64,000 nt of DNA from Batkoa obscura (taxonomy: Eukaryota; Entomophthoromycota; Entomophthoromycetes; Entomophthorales; Batkoaceae): the NCBI GenBank assembly GCA_030770535.1, contig JASVEC010000006.1:186001-250000 (forward strand), read 5' to 3'. The notes beneath the pieces were generated by a model that searched no databases, was not told the DNA's origin, and saw only the letters and a program-made list of their open reading frames with translations. Made by a program: the position numbers and the translations under genes. Of this stretch, positions 11,432 to 22,913 are shown piece by piece (the first letter of the stretch is position 1; each line of letters opens with the position of its first letter).

Positions 11432-12091
11432 ATGGGATTCAAAGGAAGTACAGATAGTTCAGGAGCCAAAAAAAATGGTCAAAAACATAAAAATGATTTT
11501 AGCTATGTTCATCAAAAACAATCCGCTTTATCGAAAAAAATCAACTCTTTGCCTGTACATGGGATTTGTCAAAGATGTACTGATATCATTGCCTGGAGAA
11601 AGCAATATGGCAAATATAAAGTTTTAACTGTTGCAAAAAAATGGTAAAGGTTTTAAAATAGTCACAAACAAGGTTTTTAAATATTTTATCTAGTGTGGGC
11701 TGTCAAAGAAAAGCAGTTAAAGAAGCTTATCATGTATTATGTCAAGAATGTGCTAAAAGTAAAAATGTATGTGCTAAGTGTCAGGAACCACATCAGATAG
11801 TAAATGATCCAAGGTAAATTAAACGTTAATAATAATTTTATTAATAATAATTTTAACCTTTTTAGTCAATATAAAAGTGAAGCTGAAAAAAATGCTGAGG
11901 AGATTAATTTCCAAAACTGGATTAAAAGGTTACCAGAACGCAAACGTCGTTCTGTTTTAAGAAAAATGGAAAGAGGTGATGAAGTTATTGTACCTCAAGT
12001 TGAAGACGATGACGACTTTGAACTTGACCTTGGCGATGATTTTGACTTCACTGATTCTGAAGGAGAGGACGAAAAGGAAGATAAAGAATAG
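11432..12091 (+). CDS. C9orf85-like (DUF2039) zinc-ribbon protein
   Basis: Three exons: 11432-11643, 11694-11813, 11866-12091; 185 residues. The first ~110 residues match the DUF2039/C9orf85 family: basic KNGQKHKN-F start, L-P-V-H-G-I-C-Q-R-C, W-R-K-Q-Y-x-K-Y-K, and then four CxxC pairs (CQRC, CVGC, CQEC, CAKC) that should bind zinc. The cysteine spacing is only complete if the first intron is removed at tg|gtaaag. The C-terminal third is charged: an RKRRS basic patch followed by an acidic D/E-rich tail, which often goes with nucleic-acid or histone binding. The molecular function of the family is not established as far as I know. Confidence 0.88.
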
Positions 12092-12609
12092 ATGTACTAT
12101 TTTCAATATCAATATAGAATTTATTTAGAAGTTGAAATTGAAATTTAATATGAAATAATCAACTATATAATTTGATTTGTCGTAATAAAATTTTATTCTA
12201 ATTTATAATCATAATATATATTTATGATATAACTATATTAATAAAATAGAATTCAATTGAAATTCAAAATATTTTATAGATTTTAAACTTATCAAAAATT
12301 ATTAATTTTTTAAGTATAAAACCTTTCATCGCTATTCTATATAAATATGCTTACAACATAAGGATATAGTAACAGAGTTAAAATATTTAGTTAAAGTCCG
12401 TAATCGCCTTATAAATTCTTTTTTTTTGTGACATATTAAACACCAATATGTAAAGAAAGAAACTTGTATTGGTGTATTTGCGACTTTAGGTTTAATAGTA
12501 TAAATTTTCAAAGTTAAATGAATAACTATATTATTAATTGTTTGATAACGCATTATAGTAATACAAGGTTAATATAACACTAATGATGAGAATGCTTTTC
12601 TCTGGTTCG

Positions 12610-12715
12610 ATATAGGGATGTATTTTTTTGTTTAAGAATTTTACTAACAATCTTTGTGCTCAAATAGTGCTTAAAAAATGGAAAAAGTGATGAAACCGAA
12701 AAAATATCACCATAT
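12610..12715 (-). mobile_element. 107-bp MITE, copy 2 (reverse)
   Basis: ATATAGGGATG ... CACCATAT edges; the interior is the reverse complement of copy 1, with the core gttt-aagaattttactaaca and tcaaatagtgctta. Confidence 0.8.
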
Positions 12716-13098
12716 TTTGTTCATTTTTTAGCAATCTAATGTCAAAAAAATATCTCTAAAGCCTTAAAAAAACATTGCTACTGTTCTATTATAATCAAAC
12801 ACCAACTTTTTATACTATAAACCAAAGGGAGTAAAGGATACAAAGAATTTTTAAATAAAGTATCATTTATTCTTACCTCTGTAACTTTCACTTATAGTAT
12901 GTTCCTCCTTTAATCCATCATTTCCTATACTTACTCAAAAGGCAATACCTTAATTTATTAATTTGATATAATAAACATTGCCTTTAGTTAGTATTTTTCT
13001 AAAGAATAGTGCTACCTTTTTAAAATGAGTTCAAATTACTACAAGTACTTAGTCGCTGTAATTTATTGACAAAGATGCCTATATATTCGAATAGTTTG

Positions 13099-13207
13099 AT
13101 ATGTGGGGGTGTCTTTTTCGGCTTCATCACTTTTTCCATCTTTTAAGCGCTATTTGAGTGGAAAAATCGTCAGTAAAACTCTTAAACACAAAGGTACATT
13201 TTCATAT
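13099..13207 (+). mobile_element. 107-bp MITE, copy 3 (forward)
   Basis: Starts ATATGTGGGGGTG, ends ATTTTCATAT, with the full family interior (ggcttcatcactttttccat, taagcgctatttgag). The slightly altered right end suggests an older insertion. Confidence 0.8.
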
Positions 13208-13569
13208 AGTGTTTATTTTTTTAAGGTTTAGCTCCCAGAGTCATTTAGTCACCTTTTGTAAAATTTATTTAAGTTTGTGTTATGATCTTTTAAACCCCTA
13301 TTATTGATTATTGTAAAATTGTAAAATTGTAAAATCCTTAGTTGTTTACTTTAAATGACTTATATAGCACAAAGTAAAACCTAGACTTTACAGTATAAAT
13401 GAGATACTATTGTTTAATTTTTGAAATAATTTTTGAGATTTGAAAGTGAATTGTATTGTTGTCCTTTACCATGTTGTCTTTAGTGCTGATTTAGCTGATC
13501 CTTCAATAGTATTAACTTTAACTCAAATCAGATATAAACACCCATACCTTAGAAAACTTTCTTATCTTG

Positions 13570-14085
13570 AAGGTTTTATTGAAAAATGCGGCAAAGGAGT
13601 AAAGTAGACGATGTGTTTGTGATAACTATGGAATGTAAAGAGAAGTATAATATAGGGGACATTCAAAAATATTTATATTCACCCAGAAGTTCGGACACAT
13701 TAATATGTAATGTTTCAAAACTGGGACAAAAGCTCAAGAAAGTGGGTCTCGTAGTTAATTAAAAACAAAAAACTTTTTATTATCAGATGAAACTATTCGT
13801 CCTACAGATTGTACTATAGAATGTATTGGATCCCTTGAAACCGCATTGTAAGGAAGTATCCTGTAAAGAAGCAATATCTAAATTTGGAAATATTTGTATA
13901 ATTACGTAATACTTGCTAGAATTATATAGGAGGATTGCCATAGACAATATGAATACGTAAACAAACGCGATGGATCTACCAAAGACAGCCATGGCTATTG
14001 CTTAAATAGAGATCGTAGCCAAGGCTCAGAAGTACATTTATCAGGAATCGGTATAGTATCTAAAAATTTAGCTGGTGCATAATTT
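13570..14085 (+). pseudogene. Unassigned coding relic
   Basis: Broken open stretches with protein-like composition on the plus strand. One (from about 13600) reads V-D-D-V-F-V-I-T-M-E-C-K-E-K-Y-N-I-G-D-I-Q-K-Y-L and ends with a stop near 13760; another (about 13950-14082) includes K-R-D-G-S-T-K-D-S-H-G-Y-C-L-N-R-D-R. The first has the look of a helix-turn-helix region and the setting is full of transposon debris, so a decayed transposase is possible. I cannot name a family. Confidence 0.25.
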
Positions 14086-14207
14086 GCATTATATTGTTTT
14101 ATTTAAATTTTTGTATTCAATATTTACTTAAACTAATTTATCAGTATTTATTTAGCTCCAAAACTCTATTACAAAATTTCTTGATATACACTTAAAGTAT
14201 AATAAAC

Positions 14208-14314
14208 ATATGGGGATATATTTTTTTGTCTAACAATTTTACTAACAATTTTCTCACTCAAATAGCACTTAAGAAACGGAAAAAATGATGAAGCCAAAAA
14301 AAATACCCCCATAT
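14208..14314 (-). mobile_element. 107-bp MITE, copy 4 (reverse)
   Basis: ATATGGGGATAT ... ACCCCCATAT edges with the family interior in reverse orientation (tctaacaattttactaac, actcaaatagcactta). Lies ~260 bp left of copy 5. Confidence 0.85.
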
Positions 14315-14470
14315 CGTTAGTCAATATTTGTGTTTAAATAAAAATTTATTAAAAACAAAAATAGACAAAAATAATGATTTTAATGTAGCTAATTCAAAAA
14401 TAAAGGTAAATTTTAACAATTTTGTTAAACATAATATCATAATTGAACTTGGATTTTAATGTTAGAATAT

Positions 14471-14577
14471 ATATGGGGGTGTTTTTTTTGGCTTCATTAT
14501 TTTTTCCATTTTTTAAGCGCTATTTGAGCAGAAAAATTGTTAGTGAAATTCTTAAACAAAAAAATACATCCTCATAT
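14471..14577 (+). mobile_element. 107-bp MITE, copy 5 (forward), abutting the DDE transposon
   Basis: ATATGGGGGTG ... ATCCTCATAT. Its final ATAT (14574-14577) is also the first ATAT of the neighbouring 3.26-kb transposon, so the two elements share one target sequence. Confidence 0.9.
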
Positions 14578-15190
14578 GGGGGTGTCCGAATTGGTTTCAT
14601 TTTTTTATCCAATTTTTAAATTATTTTATTATAATTTATATTGTAAGTTAGTGGAATTCCTATCAAATTTAATATAAATTCCTAAATTAGCAAGGCTTTT
14701 ACCAATATAGCCTATATAGTGATATTAGTCAAAGTTGTAATATGTAAATAAATATATATTTTTATAAAACTTTATTAAGAAATATTTATTATTAACTGCT
14801 TTATAGCCAACACTGTAGATTTACTATCAAATAAATAAACGATTTCAATGTTATAATTACATTATCAATATATCGCTAAGTTAATAAATAGCTGCATAGG
14901 AGGGAGTGGTTAGCCCCAAAACTATAATTAACCATCTCTATGTAATACAGGCAGTGTAATAATAGTTTTTACTTACTATTACAACTACTTGCTCTTTGAC
15001 TATTTATTAACTTAGTTATTAATAATTCAAGTAATATCAACATTTAATAATTGATTTCTATCATCTAATAAGCTACTTACTTGCTTACTAAATATTGAAA
15101 CTTTTAAATTTTCAGTTATTTTTGTAAGATAAGCTGGGGTTGACCTTTTAATTTTTCTATCCTCTATAGACTCTATAACTTTAATTGGAA

Positions 15191-17200
15191 TTATATCGCT
15201 TTTTTTGATCTATCAGATACTGGATAACAGTGTAGTTTTTTACCACGTTTAATAAAATGTAAATACTTTTTAATACCTTGTATTTTTATTATTTTTTTCG
15301 TATCTTTGTTTCTTTCATACTTTTTAAAAATTATATTTGTTTTCCCATTATTGACAGTTGAGTTATTAACTTTATTATGTTCAGAAATAAAAATCTCAAC
15401 TTTTGAAATTAATTGACCAATATCTTCTATTTTACCTAACGCTTCAAAACTATTTTTCCACTGTGAAAGATTTCCAAAATGTCCGTCAACTATACTTTTT
15501 CCATGGTGCTCAGCAAAAAAATTAAGATCAATATTTAAACTACTATTTATTTTATAAATTTCTTCAAACATATAATGTAAAAACTCTTGAGATTTAAAAT
15601 GATATCCTGTGTGAAAGTTGATACTTAGTGGTCGAAGTTAAAAGCTACTCTTGCTTAATTAACTTCCCTTGAGTTGAAGGGTCTTAGTTTATGTAACTAA
15701 GATAGACTTAACTTAATAGAAATAGTATGTAGTAAGCTACGAATTATGTAAACAAATACAATGGAAGATACTACTATAAAATCTATATCAGATGTTGTCA
15801 GAAAGACTTAGTGACTTTATTAACGATACGTTATCAGGGAGTAATCCAATTAAAAAAGCCTCGAGTTATCATGTTGAAGGATCTCTTTTATACTCCAATA
15901 AGTATGGATATCAAAACGAGAGGATAATATTCTTTGCAATATTAAGTTATAAATTCTCGCAGCAAATCAAAATAAGGAGCTCTGGCTTGATTGTGATTGA
16001 ACTTGAGAACACAACAACTTAAGTGATTATTGTGTTATAATCAATTCGAGAGCTAATAAAGCAATATTTCACACCTGTATCTGCCCATATATTAATTTTT
16101 GTAAACTTTTTAAACAAAGGCTCTTTAGATATTAAATCAACTAAACAATCTCATGCATATGCTGAATCATGATTTAATATTTCAGATAAATAATCAAAAT
16201 AAATTTTACCTATTGTTTTATCGTTTTTTAAATACAAAACGCTAAACCCTAATACTGATATAGCTTGTTTGCTATAATGATCTAAGTTTATTGGATCTGG
16301 TCTTGTTCCTATTTCCATATTTTGTTTAAAGTCTAAAATTATTATACAACTTCTATTATTTAATTTTTTAATAGTTTCATTAAATATATTTTTTTGAGTA
16401 TCAACACAAAATTCATGTAATTTATATAACCTTTTTTCTTTATTAAAAGATTCCTGTATCTCTGCTTTATTTTTTGTCACTGTATTTATTTTATTTTCAA
16501 ATGACTTTTTTCTAACTGTATACTGGGCACATATATTATATAAATCCGTTTTTCTTGCTGGATTTTTAAAATTATTTGGTATATATTTAAAAAATGTTGA
16601 CCTAGCTACTGCTTTATCTTTTAAATCATTAAAATATTTACAGTATATCATTCTTCTACTTTTATTTAATATATATATATTATCTGATGAATATTTATTA
16701 TCATTATTTTTTTTATTAAATCTTGATGAAATAGTTGAATTATTAGGTAAATATTGTATAATAATCTCAATTTGCTCATCTTTAATTTTTTTTGTATTTT
16801 TAACAATAAGTTGTAACGTTGATATTTTATTATTATTAATTATTTTTGAATAATAATATTGATTTCTACCTATATTAAATCCAAAACTTCTACATTTATC
16901 AAAAGAATATACTGAAGCTATAGTCGATAATAATGCTACTTGTTGGCTTTTATTTTCTGTTTCCCTTAAAACACTAATTTTATACATTGCTTGATTAAGT
17001 CTGTTATTATTAATAGTAAAGTTTGATAACATTTCTTTTCTTTTTTTTGTTTTATTATAAAATTCCATAAACTCTGGGTTATTGTGAATAGTTGTTAAAA
17101 TTGATGTAAATGAATTACAATGTTTATATAATGTGCTTCTCCCTATCGTATTAAAGTTTTTAGAAATTCCATTTCGAAGTTTAGTTATAAAAGCTTGCAT
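15191..17200 (-). pseudogene. Transposase of the 14.6-17.8 kb transposon, broken
   Basis: Reading the minus strand, 349 codons run from 17200 to 16151 and stop; the same frame continues after that one stop as D-C-L-V-D-L-I-S-K ... N-I-W-A-D-T-G up to 16074, where a foreign 464-bp element intervenes; coding resumes at ~15605 as H-F-K-S-Q-E-F and runs to 15191. Candidate catalytic acids are in IIILDFKQN (first D), NIWADTG (second D), and NFFAEHHGKSIVDGHFG (third). The D-T-G / H-F-K-S junction across the insertion restores a usual transposase motif order, W(S/A)D-x-G-x-H-F-x-S. Asn/Lys/Ile-rich composition reflects the AT-rich host. One stop plus one insertion is enough to inactivate it, so it is a fairly young relic. 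Confidence 0.75.
15610..16073 (+). mobile_element. 464-bp non-autonomous element nested in the transposase
   Basis: Begins tgtgaaag and ends atttcaca (7-bp inverted ends, TGTGAAA / TTTCACA), flanked on both sides by cctg (15606-15609 and 16074-16077), a clean 4-bp target duplication. Excising it with one cctg rejoins the transposase frame. A 76-codon open frame inside (15792-16022) is weak. It is related along most of its length, in inverted orientation, to 17293-17649. Confidence 0.75.
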
Positions 17201-17292
17201 TTTGTTTTTATTTTAATAAAAAACAAAGTCAAATAATTATATATTTATGTCATATATATCTATTGAACATTTAACAAAAAAACACAAAACAC

Positions 17293-17649
17293 TGTGAAAT
17301 ATCGTTTCATCAGCTCTATGATTGATTATCGCATAATAATCACTTAACTTGTTTACAAAACTAGTTGGAGTATAAAAGAGATTCTTCAACATGATAGCTC
17401 GAGGCTTTTTAATTGATTTGTTCCCTAATATTGTGCTTTTAATAAAGCCACTAAGTCTTATAGTATTTTGCGTAGATTTTACAGCAGTGTCTTCTATTCT
17501 ATTTATTTTATATAGTTCGTAGCTTATTGAGTACTATTCCTATTAATTTAAGTCTATCTTAGTTACATAAACTAAGGTCTTTTGACTTACGACCAATTAA
17601 TTAAGCTAGGACTGCTATTAACTGTAATCACTGAGTACCAACTTTCACA
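17293..17649 (-). mobile_element. 357-bp copy of the nested element, opposite orientation
   Basis: Begins tgtgaaatatcg and ends ccaactttcaca; its reverse complement aligns with 15610-16073 (shared blocks: cttagttacataaact/agtttatgtaactaag, tcatgttgaa, gcctcgag). The flank is aaca (17288-17291) and aaca (17650-17653), a possible 4-bp duplication. Its interior is ~100 bp shorter than the other copy. Confidence 0.65.
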
Positions 17650-18066
17650 AACATATAATTAGAAAAATAAAATAAATAAAATAAGTCTTTAAGTTAAATT
17701 TTTATATTTAATTTTAAGCTTTTTAGATTTAGTTAATCATACATTAAAGACTTACAAATTAAAAACTTAATTTGGATTAATTTCTAGTTAAGTTCTGAAA
17801 AAGTTATGAAACCAATTCGGACACTCCCATATAAGCAATAAGAAATAAAAATCCTACAGCAATTATTATCAGTCAAATTCTTTATTTAGAATATTCCAAG
17901 TTTAATTTTATTTAACTTGATTATGATTATTTAAAATCATGCAAATAATCGAATTACAACTAATTAAAAGATGCATAGATTAAATTCGAATCAACAAATA
18001 AAACTGCGGCTTAATTTGTAGTTTATAAATCAACTTGATAGTCAATTCATTCTTTAAATAAATAAA

Positions 18067-18742
<676 letters not shown>

Positions 18743-19022
18743 ATAGCAAAAGTGTATTAGTGTTAATTTATTATAATAAATTAGATTCGAAATTTAACAA
18801 CAGTTTGAGTAATTTTATAAATTTATGAGCTCAGCAACTATCAGTATTTATAATTGATATTATTTTATTTACACATAGCATTTACATATTAAACTTGATT
18901 AAATATAACTTTAAGTACATACCGCACTGACCATAAATCACATACTGATATTGTTTAAAATTATAAGAAATTTTCAGATAGTTGTACAATTTAAATAACT
19001 CAAACGTTTTTTATTTTTAAAA

Positions 19023-21429
19023 TCATTTCATTAAACTTGGGTCTAACAAATCATCAGCCAATGAGTAATCACCTTCACCAATCTTTTGAACAACTTTAAT
19101 TAAATCATAGTTAAGTTTATCATTTACAACTGAGTCATGTTTATATTCCTTATGGTTGTGAACAAAGTTACGGATCCATTTGGCAGTGGTTATCAATGAA
19201 GAATTTGCTCTTTTACTTACTAAATCTAAATATTTCTTTAGGCAACAACGAGTTTCTACATCAACATGAATCAAAGTTAAATAGGATTCAATAATAGGTA
19301 CTAAACCTATAAACCCTCCTTCCTAAGTATTATTTTAATATATTTAACTATAAATTTCACTAATTAATTACTTTTCCATTGATGATTTCAGAAATACTCA
19401 TTTCAGCGTATTCTTCTTCAACAGATTTATATTCATGTTTATCTAAAATTTGTTAAAATTAAAACAAACTTTAAAAATACAAATTTACCTTCTGGGAACA
19501 CATGCTTACGGAAAAAGAATTTTTGATCATTAATAGCATCTCTCTTTTGGGCACGATACATGTTTTCATCCACCTAATAACAATTAATATTTATAATTTA
19601 AAAATATCTAGTACATACTTTAGATATTGGAACATAAAAATTGAGACCAAAAGTAAGGATTGCACGAGTTAATAATACAATAAATATAGCAAAAGCTGCA
19701 TTTTCAAAATCAGTAATTTGAGCTTCCATAGATCTAAATTCTACTCTCCAGCCTATTGAAGAACCTGGTGGTGGCGGCTTAAATCTCATTGTTTGCCAGT
19801 TGGTAGATTGTAAATTCTATTATATAAAATTAGTATACTTTTAAATAGGGTATTTATTATTACTTCAAAGTGATCTGAAGAGACGGTATCATCTTGATCC
19901 AATAATTCCTCAAATATTACTAATGGATCACGAATAAATAAATGAGATACATGTTTAGCTAACAAGTCATCAATATCTATTAGAATTAGATTAAAACTTT
20001 TATAAAAACAAATAATCAAAGTTACCATTTTCTCTCAATTTACTATAAATATCTTTATCATAAACCAAATCCAAATCATTATATTCATCTTTAAAATTAG
20101 AGTCTAAAGATAAATAAGAATCAATAGAATCATATCTAGATTTATTAATCACAAATTTATTATTCTTAAGGGGCTATAAAATTAATTTAATATTTACAAA
20201 CTAAAAAAAAATCATACAAAATTTTACTTCTAAACCCCTTTCTTCTGGGGTTCTATCATCCACACTTTGAGCAATAACAGTCCAACGACAGTCAATATCT
20301 GCCAGTAGCCCTCGGAAAATAGGTGCAGCAGCAGTCAAAGCAAGCTAATATTTTTAATACATTAAATAGGATCAAATAAATTGTTTACCATTATTGGTGC
20401 AATAGGAGCTAATGCATCGTATAAACGACGTGCCTCAAGGATATTGGAAGCTTGGAAGGTGATTTGTAAACAACTACAACCCATACCAAAGCACATAGAA
20501 TCCATATAAATATGATCTGGTTTAGCAGCTCCAGCTTTAGCTTCCTTATCATTATGAAATAAATTTCTATCTGGTATAGATGGATCAATAAATGGTTTTG
20601 GTGTATTGGTATCATGATAAATTGGTATATTGATAGCAACCTTGGATCCACGACGACGTCTAATATTTGCGGTCAAAGTACTAAATAATGTTTAGTTAAA
20701 AAATTAGTAAAATAGATTAAACTTACGGGAATCGAGCATGTGGGTTGATGATTTCGTCTGGTACAAATAGACTCCTTGAAGAAGCACCATCAGGCTCATG
20801 ATGAGGCTCAAGAAAATCTCCAGAACCTAATTTTGGGAATGAAGTTAAAGAAATTAAAGTTTCACCCCCTTTCATAAATTCCATGGCTGTTTTACGTCTA
20901 TTATTATTAGTTATAACTCATATTTTATTTTAATTTTTTACCTTAATTTCATATTATCTTCAACTTTTAATAAATCAGATACTGAGCCTTCATATGGCGA
21001 GCCAGGTGTTCCTGAATTTATAAAAAAATATTAAAACAACTATTATTTTAAATTTGAACCTTCATTACCCTCTAACATATATCTTCCATATTCTGGTCTC
21101 CAAGCAGTAGGTACGGTTCTAACAGTTAATAAAAGTAGAATAAAATTTGAAAGTGCTTACTTATCGTTTTTAATTGCTTCATTTTCAGCTTCTTGTAACT
21201 CAGGTAAAAATTCATGAACTCTGAGAGATAATCTTGCTTTTTGGTTTTCGTCATCAATATCTACCATCATATACTCTACTTCGTCACCCCATAATAAAAC
21301 ATCATTTTTTCTATCTTTTAGTTTATTATAAATATTAATAAACTGTACAATCCCATGTTTTCGAACTTTATCAGCATGTTGCTTTGCTGTTTCCCAATGT
21401 AACGGTGTACCCAATGATAATAATCCCAT
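19023..21429 (-). CDS. GSH1: Glutamate-cysteine ligase, eukaryotic catalytic subunit
   Basis: Twelve exons on the minus strand: 21161-21429, 21069-21118, 20942-21011, 20727-20897, 20389-20680, 20228-20344, 20026-20173, 19864-19976, 19619-19816, 19489-19573, 19372-19442, 19023-19322; 627 residues (human GCLC 637, yeast Gsh1 678). It makes gamma-glutamylcysteine from glutamate, cysteine and ATP, the limiting step of glutathione synthesis, in the cytosol. Key segments: start [13 protein letters not shown] (chosen over an ATG 38 codons upstream because it matches the family's first residues), [34 protein letters not shown], the substrate-loop [22 protein letters not shown] and [12 protein letters not shown]. 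The small proteins readable in other frames of these exons are not genes. Confidence 0.95.
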
Positions 21430-21832
21430 GCTTAATGATTGTAAAATAGAATTTTGATGCTTTGATATATTTTTTGATATTTGGATGATTACTAATAATG
21501 AATTAAAATTGGAAATACTAATTAAGGGGCATTGACCAATCACATCAACGTTTTATTCATTCTGATTATCAAATTAATTTTTATTTTGTTTGATGTTTAT
21601 TTTATTCTTACACAATTTTAATAAATAGAGTTAATTTACTAAACCATATCATTATTCTTTGAGTTAGTTTAAATCCGATATTCAATTCCTAACCGGTTTT
21701 ATATACTTGAAAATGTTGTAAATTGATTACTAATATTGTGAAAACAAACATTATTTTAATTTTAAACTATATAGTAATGTTTTTTCAATATTTCTATGAA
21801 TATTTAAATTTTATGGGCCATAAAAATCGATA

Positions 21833-21939
21833 ATATGGGGATGTATTTTCTTGTTTAAGAATTTTATTAACAATCTTTCCACTCAAATAGCGCTTAAAAA
21901 ATGGAAAAAATAACGAAGCTAAAAAAAACACCCGCATAT
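21833..21939 (-). mobile_element. 107-bp MITE, copy 6 (reverse)
   Basis: ATATGGGGATG ... CCCGCATAT edges with the full family interior in reverse (gtttaagaattttattaac, actcaaatagcgctta). Confidence 0.85.
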
Positions 21940-22203
21940 ATATTGAAGTAAAAAATCATTTTTATGAATTTTGTAAACTTGAACCAAAATCAGATTGAAA
22001 AAACAATACTAATCAAATTTTGAACTCTCCAAAAATAAAAATAAAATCGATAAAAAAATAATTAAATATAGTTAAAAATAAAAAAGCTATTAAATTTTCC
22101 TTGTATAAATACTATTAAAAAATATTATTTAGTATAATAAAATTTATGTATATTTATATTGTTTTTTCTGCTATAACTCAATTGACTTCGGAATGGATCA
22201 AGA

Positions 22204-22313
22204 CATATTTGAGGATGTTTTTTTTGGTTTCATTACTTTTTCCATTTTTTAATCACTATTTGAGCGGAAAGATTGTTAGTAAATTTCTTAAACAAAAAAA
22301 TACATCCTCATAT
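22204..22313 (+). mobile_element. 107-bp MITE, copy 7 (forward)
   Basis: ATATTTGAGGATG ... ATCCTCATAT edges; the interior matches the family (ggtttcattactttttcc, tttgagcggaaagattg). Confidence 0.85.
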
Positions 22314-22913
22314 ATTTAGTTGAATGTTAATAAATTCGTTTATTTAATAGTAATATGAATTGAATTAAAATATAAAGGCATTTTAAAGATAAGTATGAAT
22401 TTGTATTATTAATTTTTATATTTTGAACTTCACTCTTAATAAATATGACTACACAAAAATCACGTTAAAAAGAGCATCTAGTATTATAGATGATGTCTAT
22501 TATACAAAAAGATGTTAAATAAACTTACAGTAGTTTCAAGCTATGATGTTTATCTCAAGAAGAAGATTGAAGCAAACTTTAGTAAGAAAATTTGACAATA
22601 GTTTCAAATGAAAGTATTTAAAGTATAGAAATTTATAAGGAAAGATTAGAGCCTTGGTCATAATTATTTGAATTTACACTGTAGTATTTATGTGTTGTTT
22701 ACTTTTGTTTTGAATTATTATTTAAAAAATTTAGTATATTTTGTTCAAAATTGTTTCTTAAAATTAATGTATGAAAATTTGTAAAAACTTCATGAAATTT
22801 GGTACTTTTGTATTTTATAAGTACAAATAAAAGTATTTCAAAATATGATAGCTATAAGAATGTCAAAAATATAAACAGACGTATATATTTTTATTTTAAC
22901 AATATTAATAATA

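Larger units (their letters stand above)
12092..13569. other. Gene-free region with MITE copies
   Basis: AT-rich intergenic DNA between the C9orf85-like gene and the transposon region. It holds two full 107-bp MITE copies (listed separately) and a small tgtaaaatgtaaaat-type direct repeat near 13310-13335. No other coding signal. Confidence 0.5.
14574..17832 (-). mobile_element. DDE-type DNA transposon with ~26-bp terminal inverted repeats, degraded
   Basis: The left end reads ATATGGGGGTGTCCGAATTG-GTTTCA; the right end is its reverse complement with one mismatch (tgaaaccaattcggacact-cccatat). ATAT at each edge suggests a TA (or ATAT) target duplication. The inside holds a minus-strand transposase split by a 464-bp insertion, and a second, 357-bp insertion in its 5' region; removing both leaves about 2.4 kb. 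A perfect 16-bp inverted repeat (ctaagttaataaatag at 14876-14891 and its complement at 15000-15015) frames 140 bp near the left end. The outer ends resemble those of the 107-bp MITE (tggggGTGt, then ggtttcat..tttt.cca), suggesting a mobilisation partner. I do not recognise the superfamily by name. Confidence 0.8.
21430..22913. other. Intergenic region with two MITE copies
   Basis: Contains the presumed GSH1 promoter on the left, MITE copies 6 and 7 (listed), and nothing else I can support. A run near 22800-22980 is open but overlaps the 3' end of the transcription-factor gene and looks fortuitous. Confidence 0.5.

Noticed and set aside
21430-21543. Longer N-terminus for glutamate-cysteine ligase
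   Set aside because: The extra 38 residues do not match the family, while [10 protein letters not shown] does.
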